Part shown: piece after piece, positions 14,086-21,325 of the stretch
How the letters are laid out: every line of letters starts with the position of its first letter
Position numbering within the stretch: position 1 is the stretch's first letter
Origin: Arcticibacterium sp051269965
GTDB lineage: Bacteria > Bacteroidota > Bacteroidia > Cytophagales > Spirosomataceae
Direction: 5' to 3'
Assembly (NCBI GenBank): GCA_051269965.1
Contig: JBNMFK010000016.1
Span: forward strand, 1-22,348
Length of the DNA stretch: 22,348 bases
Translations under genes and position numbers: made by a program
The notes under the pieces: generated by a model
Told to the model about the DNA's origin: nothing
The model's database searches: none
Seen by the model: the letters and a program-made list of their open reading frames with translations, nothing else

Positions 14086-15300
14086 CTAACGGTCTACTTC
14101 TCCCATAACCACATCTAAAGACCCTACAATCGCCACTAAATCAGCTATCATCATCCCTCGAGACAACTCAGACAACACAGATAGGTTATTAAACGAACAG
14201 GCTCTAGCCTTTACTCGGTCAGGTACATCAGACTTGCCATTTGTTTTGAAGAAGAAACCTAACTCTCCTTTAGGATTTTCTGCCCTGCAATAAAAATCCA
14301 TGGCTTTAGGCCTGATTTTTTTAGGCACTAGTGCCTGTGGGTCAAAACTCTTATTTCTTTTATGCTCTTTGAGGAGAACTTGAGCACATTGCTCTATAAT
14401 TTTTAAAGACTCAAAACATTCCTCTACACGTACATTGTTCCTGTCCCAGCAGTCACCTACGGTACCCATCTCTCCTTTGCCTATGGGCACGTCAAAATCT
14501 AACTCTGGATATACAGAGTATGCATCTACTTTACGTAAATCATACCTTAATCCGCTTCCCCTTAAAACAGGACCAGTACAGCCATAATTGACCGCCATTG
14601 GCAATGGCAAGATGCCCACATTGGCTGTTCTATTAATGAAAATATGATTGTCAATAATAATATGACGCAGTTCTGTGAGTTTGGGCCCGAGGTACTTTAC
14701 AAATTCAAGACATTTCTCTTCAAAACCATTTGGGATATCATAAAAAAGACCACCTACCCATATATAATTGTAGAGCATACGAGCTCCAGAAGTCCATTCC
14801 AACATACGCATGATGATTTCACGATCTCTGAAAAGCCATAAAAAGGGTGTTGCTGCACCTATATCAAGTCCATAGGTGCCAATGGCAATAAAATGAGCAG
14901 CTATTCTATTCAATTCTGCCACCAAGACTCTGATATATTCTACCCGTTTCGGAATATCATTAGTTATACCCAGCATTGTTTCTACTCCCATAGCCCACGC
15001 ATGTTCCGAATTCATAGCAGCCACATAATCCATGCGATCCACAAATGGAATCGATTGATTAAAAGGCAGGCATTGAGCGTGTTTTTCAAAACAGCGATGG
15101 ATATAACCCATGTGGGAAACCACATCTACAATGGCCTCGCCGTTTGTGACTACCTCAAGTCTAAGAACACCGTGCGTCGAAGGATGTTGTGGGCCGATAT
15201 TGATAAGCATTTCCTCACTTTTTAGTTTGGAAGCGTCATATTTTACTGGCTCGGAGATTGTAAGATTTTCAGGACTATATTTATACTGAACTTGTTGCAT
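14086..15300 (-). CDS. nuoD: NADH-quinone oxidoreductase subunit D (complex I, quinone-site subunit)
   Basis: This 404-residue 49-kDa-type subunit of complex I, related to [NiFe]-hydrogenase large subunits, forms the quinone pocket together with NuoB. Family motifs are INIGPQHPSTHGVLRLEV (34-51), SHMGYIHRCFEKHAQ, CTGPVLRGSGLRYDLRK and the C-terminal SLDVVMGEVDR. Length is normal and there is no fusion to NuoC. It is a single-gene unit: the aminotransferase is divergent upstream and PspC convergent downstream. Two exact TAnnTTTG elements lie just upstream. It is about 10.6 kb from nuoAB, which reverses the usual close linkage of nuoB, nuoC and nuoD. Confidence 0.97.
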   Translation of the reverse strand: MQQVQYKYSPENLTISEPVKYDASKLKSEEMLINIGPQHPSTHGVLRLEVVTNGEAIVDVVSHMGYIHRCFEKHAQCLPFNQSIPFVDRMDYVAAMNSEHAWAMGVETMLGITNDIPKRVEYIRVLVAELNRIAAHFIAIGTYGLDIGAATPFLWLFRDREIIMRMLEWTSGARMLYNYIWVGGLFYDIPNGFEEKCLEFVKYLGPKLTELRHIIIDNHIFINRTANVGILPLPMAVNYGCTGPVLRGSGLRYDLRKVDAYSVYPELDFDVPIGKGEMGTVGDCWDRNNVRVEECFESLKIIEQCAQVLLKEHKRNKSFDPQALVPKKIRPKAMDFYCRAENPKGELGFFFKTNGKSDVPDRVKARACSFNNLSVLSELSRGMMIADLVAIVGSLDVVMGEVDR

Positions 15301-15309
15301 TTGTACTTA

Positions 15310-15330
15310 CAAATTTAAGCCACAAATTTA
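15310..15330 (-). promoter_or_regulatory. Tandem -7 elements upstream of nuoD
   Basis: On the minus strand TAAATTTG occurs twice (15330-15323 and 15317-15310), both exact matches to TAnnTTTG. The distal copy is 22 bases before the nuoD ATG and is the better candidate. The proximal copy leaves only nine bases and may be a leaderless alternative or chance. Confidence 0.5.
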
Positions 15331-15374
15331 GCTTACCGAGACTTTTCAAGAAATGATTTCTACGAAGGTCGGAA

Positions 15375-15407
15375 GTTTCACAATTTCATTGAGCAATTGT
15401 GAGAAAC
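15375..15407. repeat. Hairpin-forming inverted repeat between nuoD and the aminotransferase gene
   Basis: GTTTCACAATT (15375-15385) and AATTGTGAGAAAC (15395-15407) pair along 11 bp with a two-base bulge around a 9-base loop. There is no T-run on either strand, and the flanking genes diverge, so a terminator is unlikely; an operator or leader structure is possible. Confidence 0.4.
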
Positions 15408-15491
15408 TAAGTTTTGATCAAAAAGTGAACGTACTTATGACCCCTTCATACTAATTTTCCCTATTTTGATAATGGAATATATGAAACAAAG

Positions 15492-16319
15492 ATGTCAGAA
15501 AATTACAGTTGGTACAATGGTCAAATAGCACCCTCGCATGAAATCAAAATCAGTACTGATGACCTCGGTTTCTTAAGAGGCTACAGTCTATTTGATTATT
15601 TTAGAACTTACAATCAAAAACCTTTCCAATGGGATTGGTATTGGGAGCGATTTGAAACCTCCGCCAAACTCTTGCATATTCCATTAAGTATGAAAAAACA
15701 GGACGCACGGAGTATTGTTGATGAACTTATGCAACTAAGAAATAAACCAGAAGCGGCTTTTAGATTTCTTCTCACAGGCGGAGATGCTCCAGATAGCACC
15801 AACATGGTGAGCCCAAATTTATTAATAAAGTGTGAAGATTTGCCTCATATGAATCTCAAAACTTACGAGACAGGTCTTTCAATTATTACCCACAGCTACG
15901 CTAGGGACATGCCCGAAATAAAGTCTACGGATTATAAACGAGTTCTTTCCTTGCAGTCTGAAATAAAAAAAGCTAATGCCGTGGATGTACTTTATCATAC
16001 TGAAAGCTTTATCTCAGAAATGAGCCGTAGCAATGTTTTCATCTTGAAAAACGGAAAACTAAAAACTACAGAAAAAGGAGTTTTGAAAGGAATCACTCGA
16101 AAAACCGTCATGGCACTTGCCGCCACAGATTTTAGTGTAGAAGAAACAGCCATAAGCCTGGAAGACGTTTTAAATGCAGATGAAGTTTTCACCACTTCTA
16201 CAAATAAAAAAGTGCTAGGCATTACTAAAATTGACGGTCTTCAAATAGCAAACGGACATGTAGGACCCCTTACCAAAGAACTATATAAGAGGTTTGAAAG
16301 CCTCACACAGAGCTGGTAG
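15492..16319 (+). CDS. Class IV PLP-dependent aminotransferase / lyase
   Basis: A 275-residue fold-type IV PLP enzyme, the family of branched-chain aminotransferase (IlvE), D-amino-acid aminotransferase and aminodeoxychorismate lyase (PabC). The N-terminal YNGQIAPSHEIKIS and DLGFLRGYSLFDYFRTYN are typical. The PLP lysine is most likely Lys144 in PEIKSTDYKRVL, and Glu176 in FISEMSRSNVFIL is the conserved acid near the pyridine nitrogen. The phosphate-side GVLKGITRKTVMALA and TSTNKKVLGITKIDG segments are also present. The substrate cannot be decided from these motifs, so no gene symbol is given. The start ATG at 15492 fits the family N-terminus. Confidence 0.88.
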   Translation: MSENYSWYNGQIAPSHEIKISTDDLGFLRGYSLFDYFRTYNQKPFQWDWYWERFETSAKLLHIPLSMKKQDARSIVDELMQLRNKPEAAFRFLLTGGDAPDSTNMVSPNLLIKCEDLPHMNLKTYETGLSIITHSYARDMPEIKSTDYKRVLSLQSEIKKANAVDVLYHTESFISEMSRSNVFILKNGKLKTTEKGVLKGITRKTVMALAATDFSVEETAISLEDVLNADEVFTTSTNKKVLGITKIDGLQIANGHVGPLTKELYKRFESLTQSW

Positions 16320-16397
16320 CAAAAATTTTCCCACTTTTCCTTTCTTACTGAGGCGTTTTAATGCTTCATAAGGATTTAGATACTCTTAAAGCAGTCC

Positions 16398-16964
16398 ATG
16401 CATAATATAGAACCTTACTATAACTGGCAGAAATACTACCAAGCTGAAAAGGATCTTCGCTCTCCCTTCTTCGGAAAAACGTACAGTATTTACTATGAAC
16501 ACGATGTTTATGGCTATTATATCGATCCAAACTGGGATAACATTGGGTCGGAAACACTGTATGCCAAATTGCTCTTTGTTGACTATTCGCAACGTTTTGC
16601 CGTCATTGAGCTCTTTGGTGAATGGAATGACTCCTTGCACAATGACATCATGTATTTAAAAAGAACAGTAATAGACCGACTCTTAAAAAACGACATTGAT
16701 AAGTTTATTCTTATTACAGAAAACGTCTTCCAATTTCATGGAGGAGATACAGATTATTACGAAGAGTGGTTTGACGAAGTAGAAGATGGCTGGATAAGCC
16801 TTCTCAATGCTCCGCAATTCATTTTAGCCGAAATGCAGAAGTATAAACTTGATTATTACCTAAACTCTGGCGGAACGCTTCAGTTTGACCAATGGCGAAC
16901 GATGATGCCTACTCAGCTCTTTCAATTAGTTTCTAGCCTTATGACCCGCCGACTTGGAGCATAA
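16398..16964 (+). CDS. Uncharacterised 188-residue protein, probably a conserved Bacteroidota family
   Basis: I recognise no named domain. The protein is soluble, acidic and rich in Tyr, Trp and Asp. A central alternating segment, AKLLFVDYSQRFAVIELFGE followed by NDIDKFILITENVFQFHGGD, looks like beta-alpha-beta units with a conserved-looking ENVFxFH motif and a YYEEWFDEVEDGW acidic-aromatic stretch. From memory this resembles a conserved protein of unknown function in the phylum; a homology search would decide. It begins with ATG at 16398, 78 bp after the aminotransferase stop, and may be co-transcribed with it. It ends at a hairpin that faces the minus-strand Dabb/Gpr operon. Confidence 0.7.
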   Translation: MHNIEPYYNWQKYYQAEKDLRSPFFGKTYSIYYEHDVYGYYIDPNWDNIGSETLYAKLLFVDYSQRFAVIELFGEWNDSLHNDIMYLKRTVIDRLLKNDIDKFILITENVFQFHGGDTDYYEEWFDEVEDGWISLLNAPQFILAEMQKYKLDYYLNSGGTLQFDQWRTMMPTQLFQLVSSLMTRRLGA

Positions 16965-17000
16965 AAATGACAACTTCAACATTTGATGAAGCTGCCATTT
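16963..17000 (-). terminator. Rho-independent terminator of the gpr-Dabb operon
   Basis: On the minus strand AAATGGCAGCTTCA (17000-16987) pairs with TGAAGTTGTCATTT (16978-16965) over 14 positions, with two G-U wobbles and an 8-base loop, and runs into a T-tract (TTTTT). On the plus strand the wobbles become A-C mismatches, so it should work best for the minus-strand operon. Confidence 0.7.
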
Positions 17001-17016
17001 GATTAAATGCTATACC

Positions 17017-17421
17017 TTACTGGATAGAATCATAAACCTTAACACCAGACCATAAATGGCTGTAATCTTCGATAAATTTTGAGTGTATAGGGTCAATCTG
17101 ATACATTTCTTCTTCTTCAAGGTTTTTAAACATGCACATCCAGCTTACCGCATAATCTTTCACTATCACCTCTCTATCTGTAGATGCTGGATATCCAATA
17201 TAATGCTTTTGGATGCTAGAAACTTTAGAAAGTTCGTTTAGCCCTTTCACCAACTCCTCTCTATCATCCGTACTATCTGGATTATTCAAGTAGAAGTAAA
17301 CGTGATGAATAAAGGGATTTTGAAGCTCCGCTACTAGCTCATTTAATTCCACTTCTTTTTCTACTACTTGCTGGCAAGAGCATAAAAAGGTAATACATAA
17401 AACACTTAAGATTGATTTCAT
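17017..17421 (-). CDS. Dabb-domain (stress-responsive A/B barrel) lipoprotein
   Basis: A 134-residue predicted lipoprotein. The signal peptide MKSILSVLCITFLCSC has a lipobox with Cys16, followed by a mature Dabb domain, a small ferredoxin-like alpha/beta barrel that forms dimers. Supporting segments are FIHHVYFYLNNPDS near the domain start, the Lys/Leu-rich helix REELVKGLNELSKV, IQKHYIGYPASTDREVI, the YAVSWMCMFKNLEEEEMYQ segment and the C-terminal HSKFIEDYSHLWSGVKVYDS. Most Dabb proteins are cytosolic, so the lipoprotein signal is a notable feature. Its enzymatic or binding role is unknown. The aldo/keto reductase gene lies 25 bp upstream on the same strand, so the two form an operon. Confidence 0.85.
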   Translation of the reverse strand: MKSILSVLCITFLCSCQQVVEKEVELNELVAELQNPFIHHVYFYLNNPDSTDDREELVKGLNELSKVSSIQKHYIGYPASTDREVIVKDYAVSWMCMFKNLEEEEMYQIDPIHSKFIEDYSHLWSGVKVYDSIQ

Positions 17422-17446
17422 TATTTTTATCTTTTTTGTTAAAAGC

Positions 17447-18436
17447 TTATTTCAAAATTGTCTCTATTTGCTCCAGTTCAGAAGCTGAGAATGTTTTATT
17501 GTTCAATGCTCCTAAAGAGTTTTCTAACTGAGAAACACGGCTAGCCCCTACTAAAACAGTAGTTACGCGTTCGTCTTTTAAAAGCCACGCAATGGCCATT
17601 TGAGCCAAAGATTGTCCTCTGCCTTCAGCCAAACCATTTAGTTTTTGAATTCTGGCAATAACGCTATCATTCAACTCCTCTTTTTGTAAAAATCCATGGT
17701 CTAGTGCGGCTCTAGAACCTTCAGGGATTCCCTTTAGATATTTGTTAGACAATAAGCCTTGGGCCAAAGGTGAAAACGGAATACATCCAACACCATTCTG
17801 GCCCAAAACGTCTAGTAAACCTTGTTCAGCGTCGCGGACAAACATGCTATACTTGGGCTGATGAATAAGACAGGGTGTACCTAAGTCCTTTAAAATAGCT
17901 AGAGCCTCTGTAGTTTGTTCTGGATTGTAATTACTTAAACCCACATAAAGGGCCTTTCCTGATCGGACGATGCTATCTAAAGCTCCCATAGTCTCTTCCA
18001 TAGGTGTTTCTGGGTCTGGGCGGTGCGAATAGAAAATATCCACATACTCTAAGCCCATCCGTTTTAAACTTTGATCACAGCTAGCGATCAAATATTTGCG
18101 AGAGCCCCATTCGCCATAAGGGCCTGGCCACATATCATAGCCGGCTTTTGAGGAAATAACAAGCTCGTCTCTATAGGGCAAAAAGTCTTTCTTTAAAATT
18201 GACCCGAAGTTTTCTTCAGCAGAACCCGCTGGAGGCCCATAATTATTGGCAAGGTCAAAATGTGTTATGCCAGAGTCAAAAGCCGTATGAAGAATAGAGC
18301 GATAAGTCTCATAAGTATCTACTCCTCCAAAATTATGCCAAAGGCCCAAAGACATTTCAGGTAGTTTAAGGCCACTTTTACCACATCTACGGTATTGCAT
18401 TTTATCGTATCTGGCTGAGTCTGCTATATATGTCAT
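17447..18436 (-). CDS. gpr: Aldo/keto reductase, L-glyceraldehyde 3-phosphate reductase type (Gpr/YghZ)
   Basis: An NADPH-dependent aldo/keto reductase of 329 residues, closely similar along its length to E. coli YghZ/Gpr, which reduces L-glyceraldehyde 3-phosphate and detoxifies aldehydes. Shared segments include MQYRRCGKSGLKLP (13-26), THFDLANNYGPPAGSAEENFG (58-78), SKAGYDMWPGPYG (96-108) and GLEYVDIFYSHRPD (128-141). The catalytic tetrad is Asp61, Tyr66, Lys97 and His138. The C-terminal NADPH site shows VLVGASRVSQLENSL. The reading frame extends upstream to a TTG at 18496, but that codon lies inside an exact -7 element, so the ATG at 18436 is chosen. Assignment to AKR14-like Gpr is strong; the physiological substrate here is unproven. 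Confidence 0.92.
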   Translation of the reverse strand: MTYIADSARYDKMQYRRCGKSGLKLPEMSLGLWHNFGGVDTYETYRSILHTAFDSGITHFDLANNYGPPAGSAEENFGSILKKDFLPYRDELVISSKAGYDMWPGPYGEWGSRKYLIASCDQSLKRMGLEYVDIFYSHRPDPETPMEETMGALDSIVRSGKALYVGLSNYNPEQTTEALAILKDLGTPCLIHQPKYSMFVRDAEQGLLDVLGQNGVGCIPFSPLAQGLLSNKYLKGIPEGSRAALDHGFLQKEELNDSVIARIQKLNGLAEGRGQSLAQMAIAWLLKDERVTTVLVGASRVSQLENSLGALNNKTFSASELEQIETILK

Positions 18437-18493
18437 TTCTGTTTTTAGAATTAATGATTGGTATTTTATCAAACGAGTACCTCCCCAAAACGT

Positions 18494-18501
18494 CAAATAT
18501 A
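18494..18501 (-). promoter_or_regulatory. Predicted -7 element of the gpr-Dabb operon
   Basis: TATATTTG on the minus strand is an exact TAnnTTTG match, 57 bases before the gpr ATG. It includes the alternative TTG start at 18496, which it therefore rules against. The -33 box is not clear. Confidence 0.5.
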
Positions 18502-18643
18502 AGAATTTGAAATTTTGGGAGGGTGTTTAATTCTGGACTTATTTTATCCATAAATTGAAGACCCATAATGTTTCTAGTAGCGTAGATTAGCCTTGTGTAT
18601 AAAATTAATCTCCCCATTCAATAAGTATTTTAAATCCTATCCA

Positions 18644-19457
18644 ATGAAATTTGTTCTTCCCTTTCTGCAGGCTTGATATCTTTTGCTTAGCCATAAGTAG
18701 TTTCACTTTTGAAGATGGATTTACGCTGGATTATGGCACTTATGAGTTGAAAGATTGTAATAATATGATTCTAAAAAGCCTCGAGGAGGCTCAGCTTAAA
18801 TCCACCTTCTTAGTCAAACCAGAGGCTAAGGCCACTCAGACCTTCTCTCACCAAAACTTCAATCGGCCTGAAGTAACTTCTAAAGATTTAAAAGGGAGTT
18901 TTCAAAAGCAGACTCCTTCATTAATGTTTATAGTAATTTCTCACCAGTCTATAGATTCCCATTTGTGTAAGAAGGCAATGACCAAACTGAGATCAACCAA
19001 GTTTGTCAATCCCTAACTGACCATAATTATAGGAATGGCTATCTAACCATAGATACTTCAGATTGGTATGTTGACAATAGATTAAGAAATCGGCTTAGCA
19101 AAAGCCGATACCGAAGTATTTATAAGATTCTAACTGAAACATATATTTGAAAGAGCCCTCTTTTATGGAAATTTATCATTTGAACTTATAGCAAGGCATA
19201 TCAACCATACGGTCCTTCTACATCATAATTTAGCTACCGCTCTTTTTTTGGATGGCTTAATAAAGATGTTTCAAGAAAAAGGATGGCATACTATCTCTGA
19301 AATGGAAGCATATAACGATCCTGTTTTCAGTAAAATACCTGTTTTCACAGGCGATAGTTTGATTTGGTCTATGGCAAAGGACTCTGAGGATAAACTTCGC
19401 TACCTTATCAAAGACAGCCGTTACGAAAAGAAAGAAATGGATAGCCTCGGGCTTTGA
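18644..19457 (+). pseudogene. Decayed polysaccharide deacetylase (NodB-type) gene
   Basis: Pieces of one deacetylase lie in order in different frames. An ATG at 18644 starts MKFVLPFLQA and hits a stop at 18674. The next piece has ISSFTFEDGFTLDYGTYELK (NodB motif 1, normally TFDDG) and MILKSLEEAQLKSTFLVKP. A shortened stretch retains TFSHQNFN, probably the second metal-binding motif. After a frameshift before about 18938 comes FSPVYRFPFV, then a TAA at 18968, then EGNDQTEINQVCQ and GYLTIDTSDWYVDNRLRN. A further frameshift near 19148 leads to ERALFYGNLSFELIARH, NHTVLLHHNLATALFLDG, KGWHTISEMEAYNDPVF and the end GDSLIWSMAKDSEDK to SLGL. At least three frame breaks plus a stop make a functional product very unlikely. 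Confidence 0.85.
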
Positions 19458-19503
19458 TTAAAACTTGGCGGCTCTAACCAATTTCTTTTTCAATGGTTTG
19501 CCT

Positions 19504-19511
19504 TAGCTTTG
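19504..19511 (+). promoter_or_regulatory. Predicted promoter of the dGTPase gene
   Basis: TAGCTTTG is an exact TAnnTTTG match. TTTC at 19482-19485 lies 18 bp upstream, near the TTTG -33 consensus. Fifteen bases follow to the ATG at 19527. The element includes the alternative TTG start at 19509, which it excludes. Confidence 0.55.
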
Positions 19512-19526
19512 GTGAAAATTTATACT

Positions 19527-20894
19527 ATGCAGTGGGAAACCCTTTTTTCTAATAAAAGATATGGTTCTAGAAACCTTCAAAATAAAGACGAAACTCGCGG
19601 TGAATATTTAAGAGACTATGATCGATTAATTTTCTCTTCTCAGTTCAGAAGGTTACAAGATAAAACACAAGTATTTCCACTTCCTGGGTCTGTATTTGTA
19701 CATAACAGACTTACGCATAGTTTAGAAGTGGCGTCAGTAGGTCGTTCATTAGGAAGGCTAGTTGGCGAAAAAATAGCAAAGAAAAACGCCCAAAAATTAA
19801 GTAAAAATGCTCAAGAATTTTACCGTTTTGGATTATCGGATGTTATTCAAACAGGCTGCATAGCTCACGACATTGGAAACCCGCCCTTTGGCCACTCAGG
19901 CGAAGACGCTATTCGTACTTTTTTCATGGAATTGTCGGCTGAACATAAAGCTATTTTAAATAAAGACTTAAGCACTAATCAGTTCAATGATCTAAAAAAC
20001 TTTGAAGGAAATGCCAATGCATTTCGTGTTCTTTCTAGTGTTTTCCTAAAGGCTGGGCTAAAGTTAACCTACACCACACTGGCGTCTGTAGTAAAATATC
20101 CTGTAGATAGCACCCATGGTTTTGATAAAGAATCAGGCCTTGTTTCCACAAAAAAGTCAGGGTATTTTGATGCCGAACTTCCTGTGATGAAAGAAATGGC
20201 TAAGGACCTCCAAATGACCTATTTGGATAAAGATAAAAACCTTTTAGCCAGACACCCTTTTGTTTTCTTGGTAGAGGCAGCCGACGATATCTGTTATAGA
20301 ATTATAGACTTGGAGGACGCTTATAGACTTCATATTTTAACTTTTGACGAAGTAGCCGGTCTCTTAATTCCTTTTTTTGAAGGCGAGTCTAATGAAGCTT
20401 ACATCAAGGAGCAAATGACAGAAATGAAAGATGAGAAGCAAAAAATTTCGCTGCTTAGAGCCATGTTAATAGGTCTTTTAACTAGGAAGTGTTCCGAAGC
20501 CTTCATGGCGAATGAAAAAGCCTTATTGGCTGGTGATGTGAATAAATCATTAGTGGAGCTTATTGACATAAAATCAATAGCCCTCATGAACCAAATAGAT
20601 GCCATTTCAATTGACAAAATCTATAACCACCAGTCAGTCATAGAAATAGAAATTGCTGGTTTCCATGTCATTGGCGGTTTATTGAAAGAATTTCTTGGAG
20701 CAATTTTAGATCCTCAATCAGTAAAGTCAAAAAAACTAAAAAAATTGGTTCCTCAACAATTTGATCTCAGCGATGGGCTAGGCCTTTATTTAAACATTCT
20801 TTCAATAATCGATTTTATTTCAGGGATGACGGATATCTATGCTGTAGATCTCTACAGAAAAATTACTGGAATACAGATACCTTCTTTGAGATAA
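19527..20894 (+). CDS. dgt: Deoxyguanosinetriphosphate triphosphohydrolase-like HD protein (dGTPase)
   Basis: A 455-residue HD-superfamily enzyme that splits dNTPs, classically dGTP, into the deoxynucleoside and triphosphate, controlling dNTP pools. Signatures are DETRGEYLRDYDRLIFSSQF (21-40), RRLQDKTQVFPL (41-52), RLTHSLEVASVGRSLGR (61-77) with His64, and CIAHDIGNPPFGHSGEDA (111-128) with the metal pair His114-Asp115. VEAADDICYRIIDLEDA (249-265) supplies the distal Asp. Length is near that of E. coli Dgt (about 505) and type 1 dGTPases. TTG 19509 and GTG 19512 are in-frame alternatives, but the promoter overlaps the TTG and MQWETLFS resembles family starts, so 19527 is preferred. Confidence 0.94.
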   Translation: MQWETLFSNKRYGSRNLQNKDETRGEYLRDYDRLIFSSQFRRLQDKTQVFPLPGSVFVHNRLTHSLEVASVGRSLGRLVGEKIAKKNAQKLSKNAQEFYRFGLSDVIQTGCIAHDIGNPPFGHSGEDAIRTFFMELSAEHKAILNKDLSTNQFNDLKNFEGNANAFRVLSSVFLKAGLKLTYTTLASVVKYPVDSTHGFDKESGLVSTKKSGYFDAELPVMKEMAKDLQMTYLDKDKNLLARHPFVFLVEAADDICYRIIDLEDAYRLHILTFDEVAGLLIPFFEGESNEAYIKEQMTEMKDEKQKISLLRAMLIGLLTRKCSEAFMANEKALLAGDVNKSLVELIDIKSIALMNQIDAISIDKIYNHQSVIEIEIAGFHVIGGLLKEFLGAILDPQSVKSKKLKKLVPQQFDLSDGLGLYLNILSIIDFISGMTDIYAVDLYRKITGIQIPSLR

Positions 20895-21027
20895 TGCTTC
20901 ATGAGTAAAAAGGATTAGAAGATCTTTCCCTTATTTCATCTAGGCATAAAACAAACGAACAACTCATGGTATATAACATGCCTAAATCACTGGGAATACC
21001 AGGCACGTAGTTATGAGAAGGTTAACT

Positions 21028-21177
21028 TTAAAGTGTCCCTTTAGAAGAAGACTCCACCGTATAGATTTCATCTACCAAAGGATTCTCACTTAACTCTTTA
21101 AATTATCTTATTTTCATTAGCCTGTTCTTTATTAAGCTGACAAGTCACTAAAAGCCTAAAAGAAATTATTTGAGCAT
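21028..21177 (-). pseudogene. Possible remnant of a small lipoprotein gene
   Basis: Two protein-like pieces lie in order in different frames on the minus strand. Upstream is ISFRLLVTCQLNKEQANENK, which resembles the end of a lipoprotein signal (LVTC lipobox) and a charged start of a mature chain; it stops at 21100-21098. The second is FKELSENPLVDEIYTVESSS followed by KGTL and a stop at 21030-21028. Joined by one frameshift they look like a tiny lipoprotein of about 50 residues, or the two ends of a deleted gene. The evidence is only the protein-like composition; chance is possible. Confidence 0.25.
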
Positions 21178-21296
21178 GTTTTTTTTCTAGTAAGTATTGG
21201 TTAGAAAAAGTTTTCTAATGTTTAGGTAAACCTATAAACTAAAATAGGTCAAAGCAGGCTAAACCACTAAAACAATGGAATTCGTTTTAAAGCATT

Positions 21297-21304
21297 TACC
21301 TTTG
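21297..21304 (+). promoter_or_regulatory. Predicted -7 element of the RRM gene
   Basis: TACCTTTG matches TAnnTTTG exactly and ends 21 bases before the ATG at 21326, implying a short leader. No good -33 TTTG was seen. Confidence 0.5.
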
Positions 21305-21325
21305 AGCACGTAAAAAAGAAAGTAT

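Larger units (their letters stand above)
20895..21325. other. Long intergenic region between dGTPase and RRM genes
   Basis: This 431-bp AT-rich stretch has no intact gene. It contains a possible gene remnant on the minus strand (21028-21177), an interrupted palindrome TTAGAAAA and TTTTCTAA (21201-21218, two central bases), then a smaller one, TAGGT and ACCTA (21223-21234). A -7 element for the RRM gene lies near its right end (21297-21304). The first 130 bp (20895-21027) show nothing I can interpret. Confidence 0.5.

Noticed and set aside
14644..15225. Frames antisense to nuoD
   Set aside because: nuoD is full length with conserved motifs throughout; these frames are shadows with no family features.
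15474..15491. TATTTTG just upstream of the aminotransferase as a -7 element
   Set aside because: It is one base short of TAnnTTTG spacing, so it was not listed as a promoter.
18437..18496. N-terminal 20-residue extension of the aldo/keto reductase
   Set aside because: The only start is a TTG inside an exact -7 promoter element, and the family begins close to MTYIADSARY.
18651..19016. A 121-residue intact novel protein
   Set aside because: Its start is a TTG inside a broken signal peptide and it matches only the first third of a deacetylase; the rest of that protein continues in other frames.
19089..19109. Inverted repeat ATCGGCTT / AAGCCGAT as a terminator
   Set aside because: It lies within the deacetylase pseudogene, between readable coding pieces, and has no T-run after it on either strand.
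19248..19457. A 69-residue independent small gene
   Set aside because: It is the C-terminal piece of the same deacetylase pseudogene; readable homologous codons continue upstream of its apparent start.
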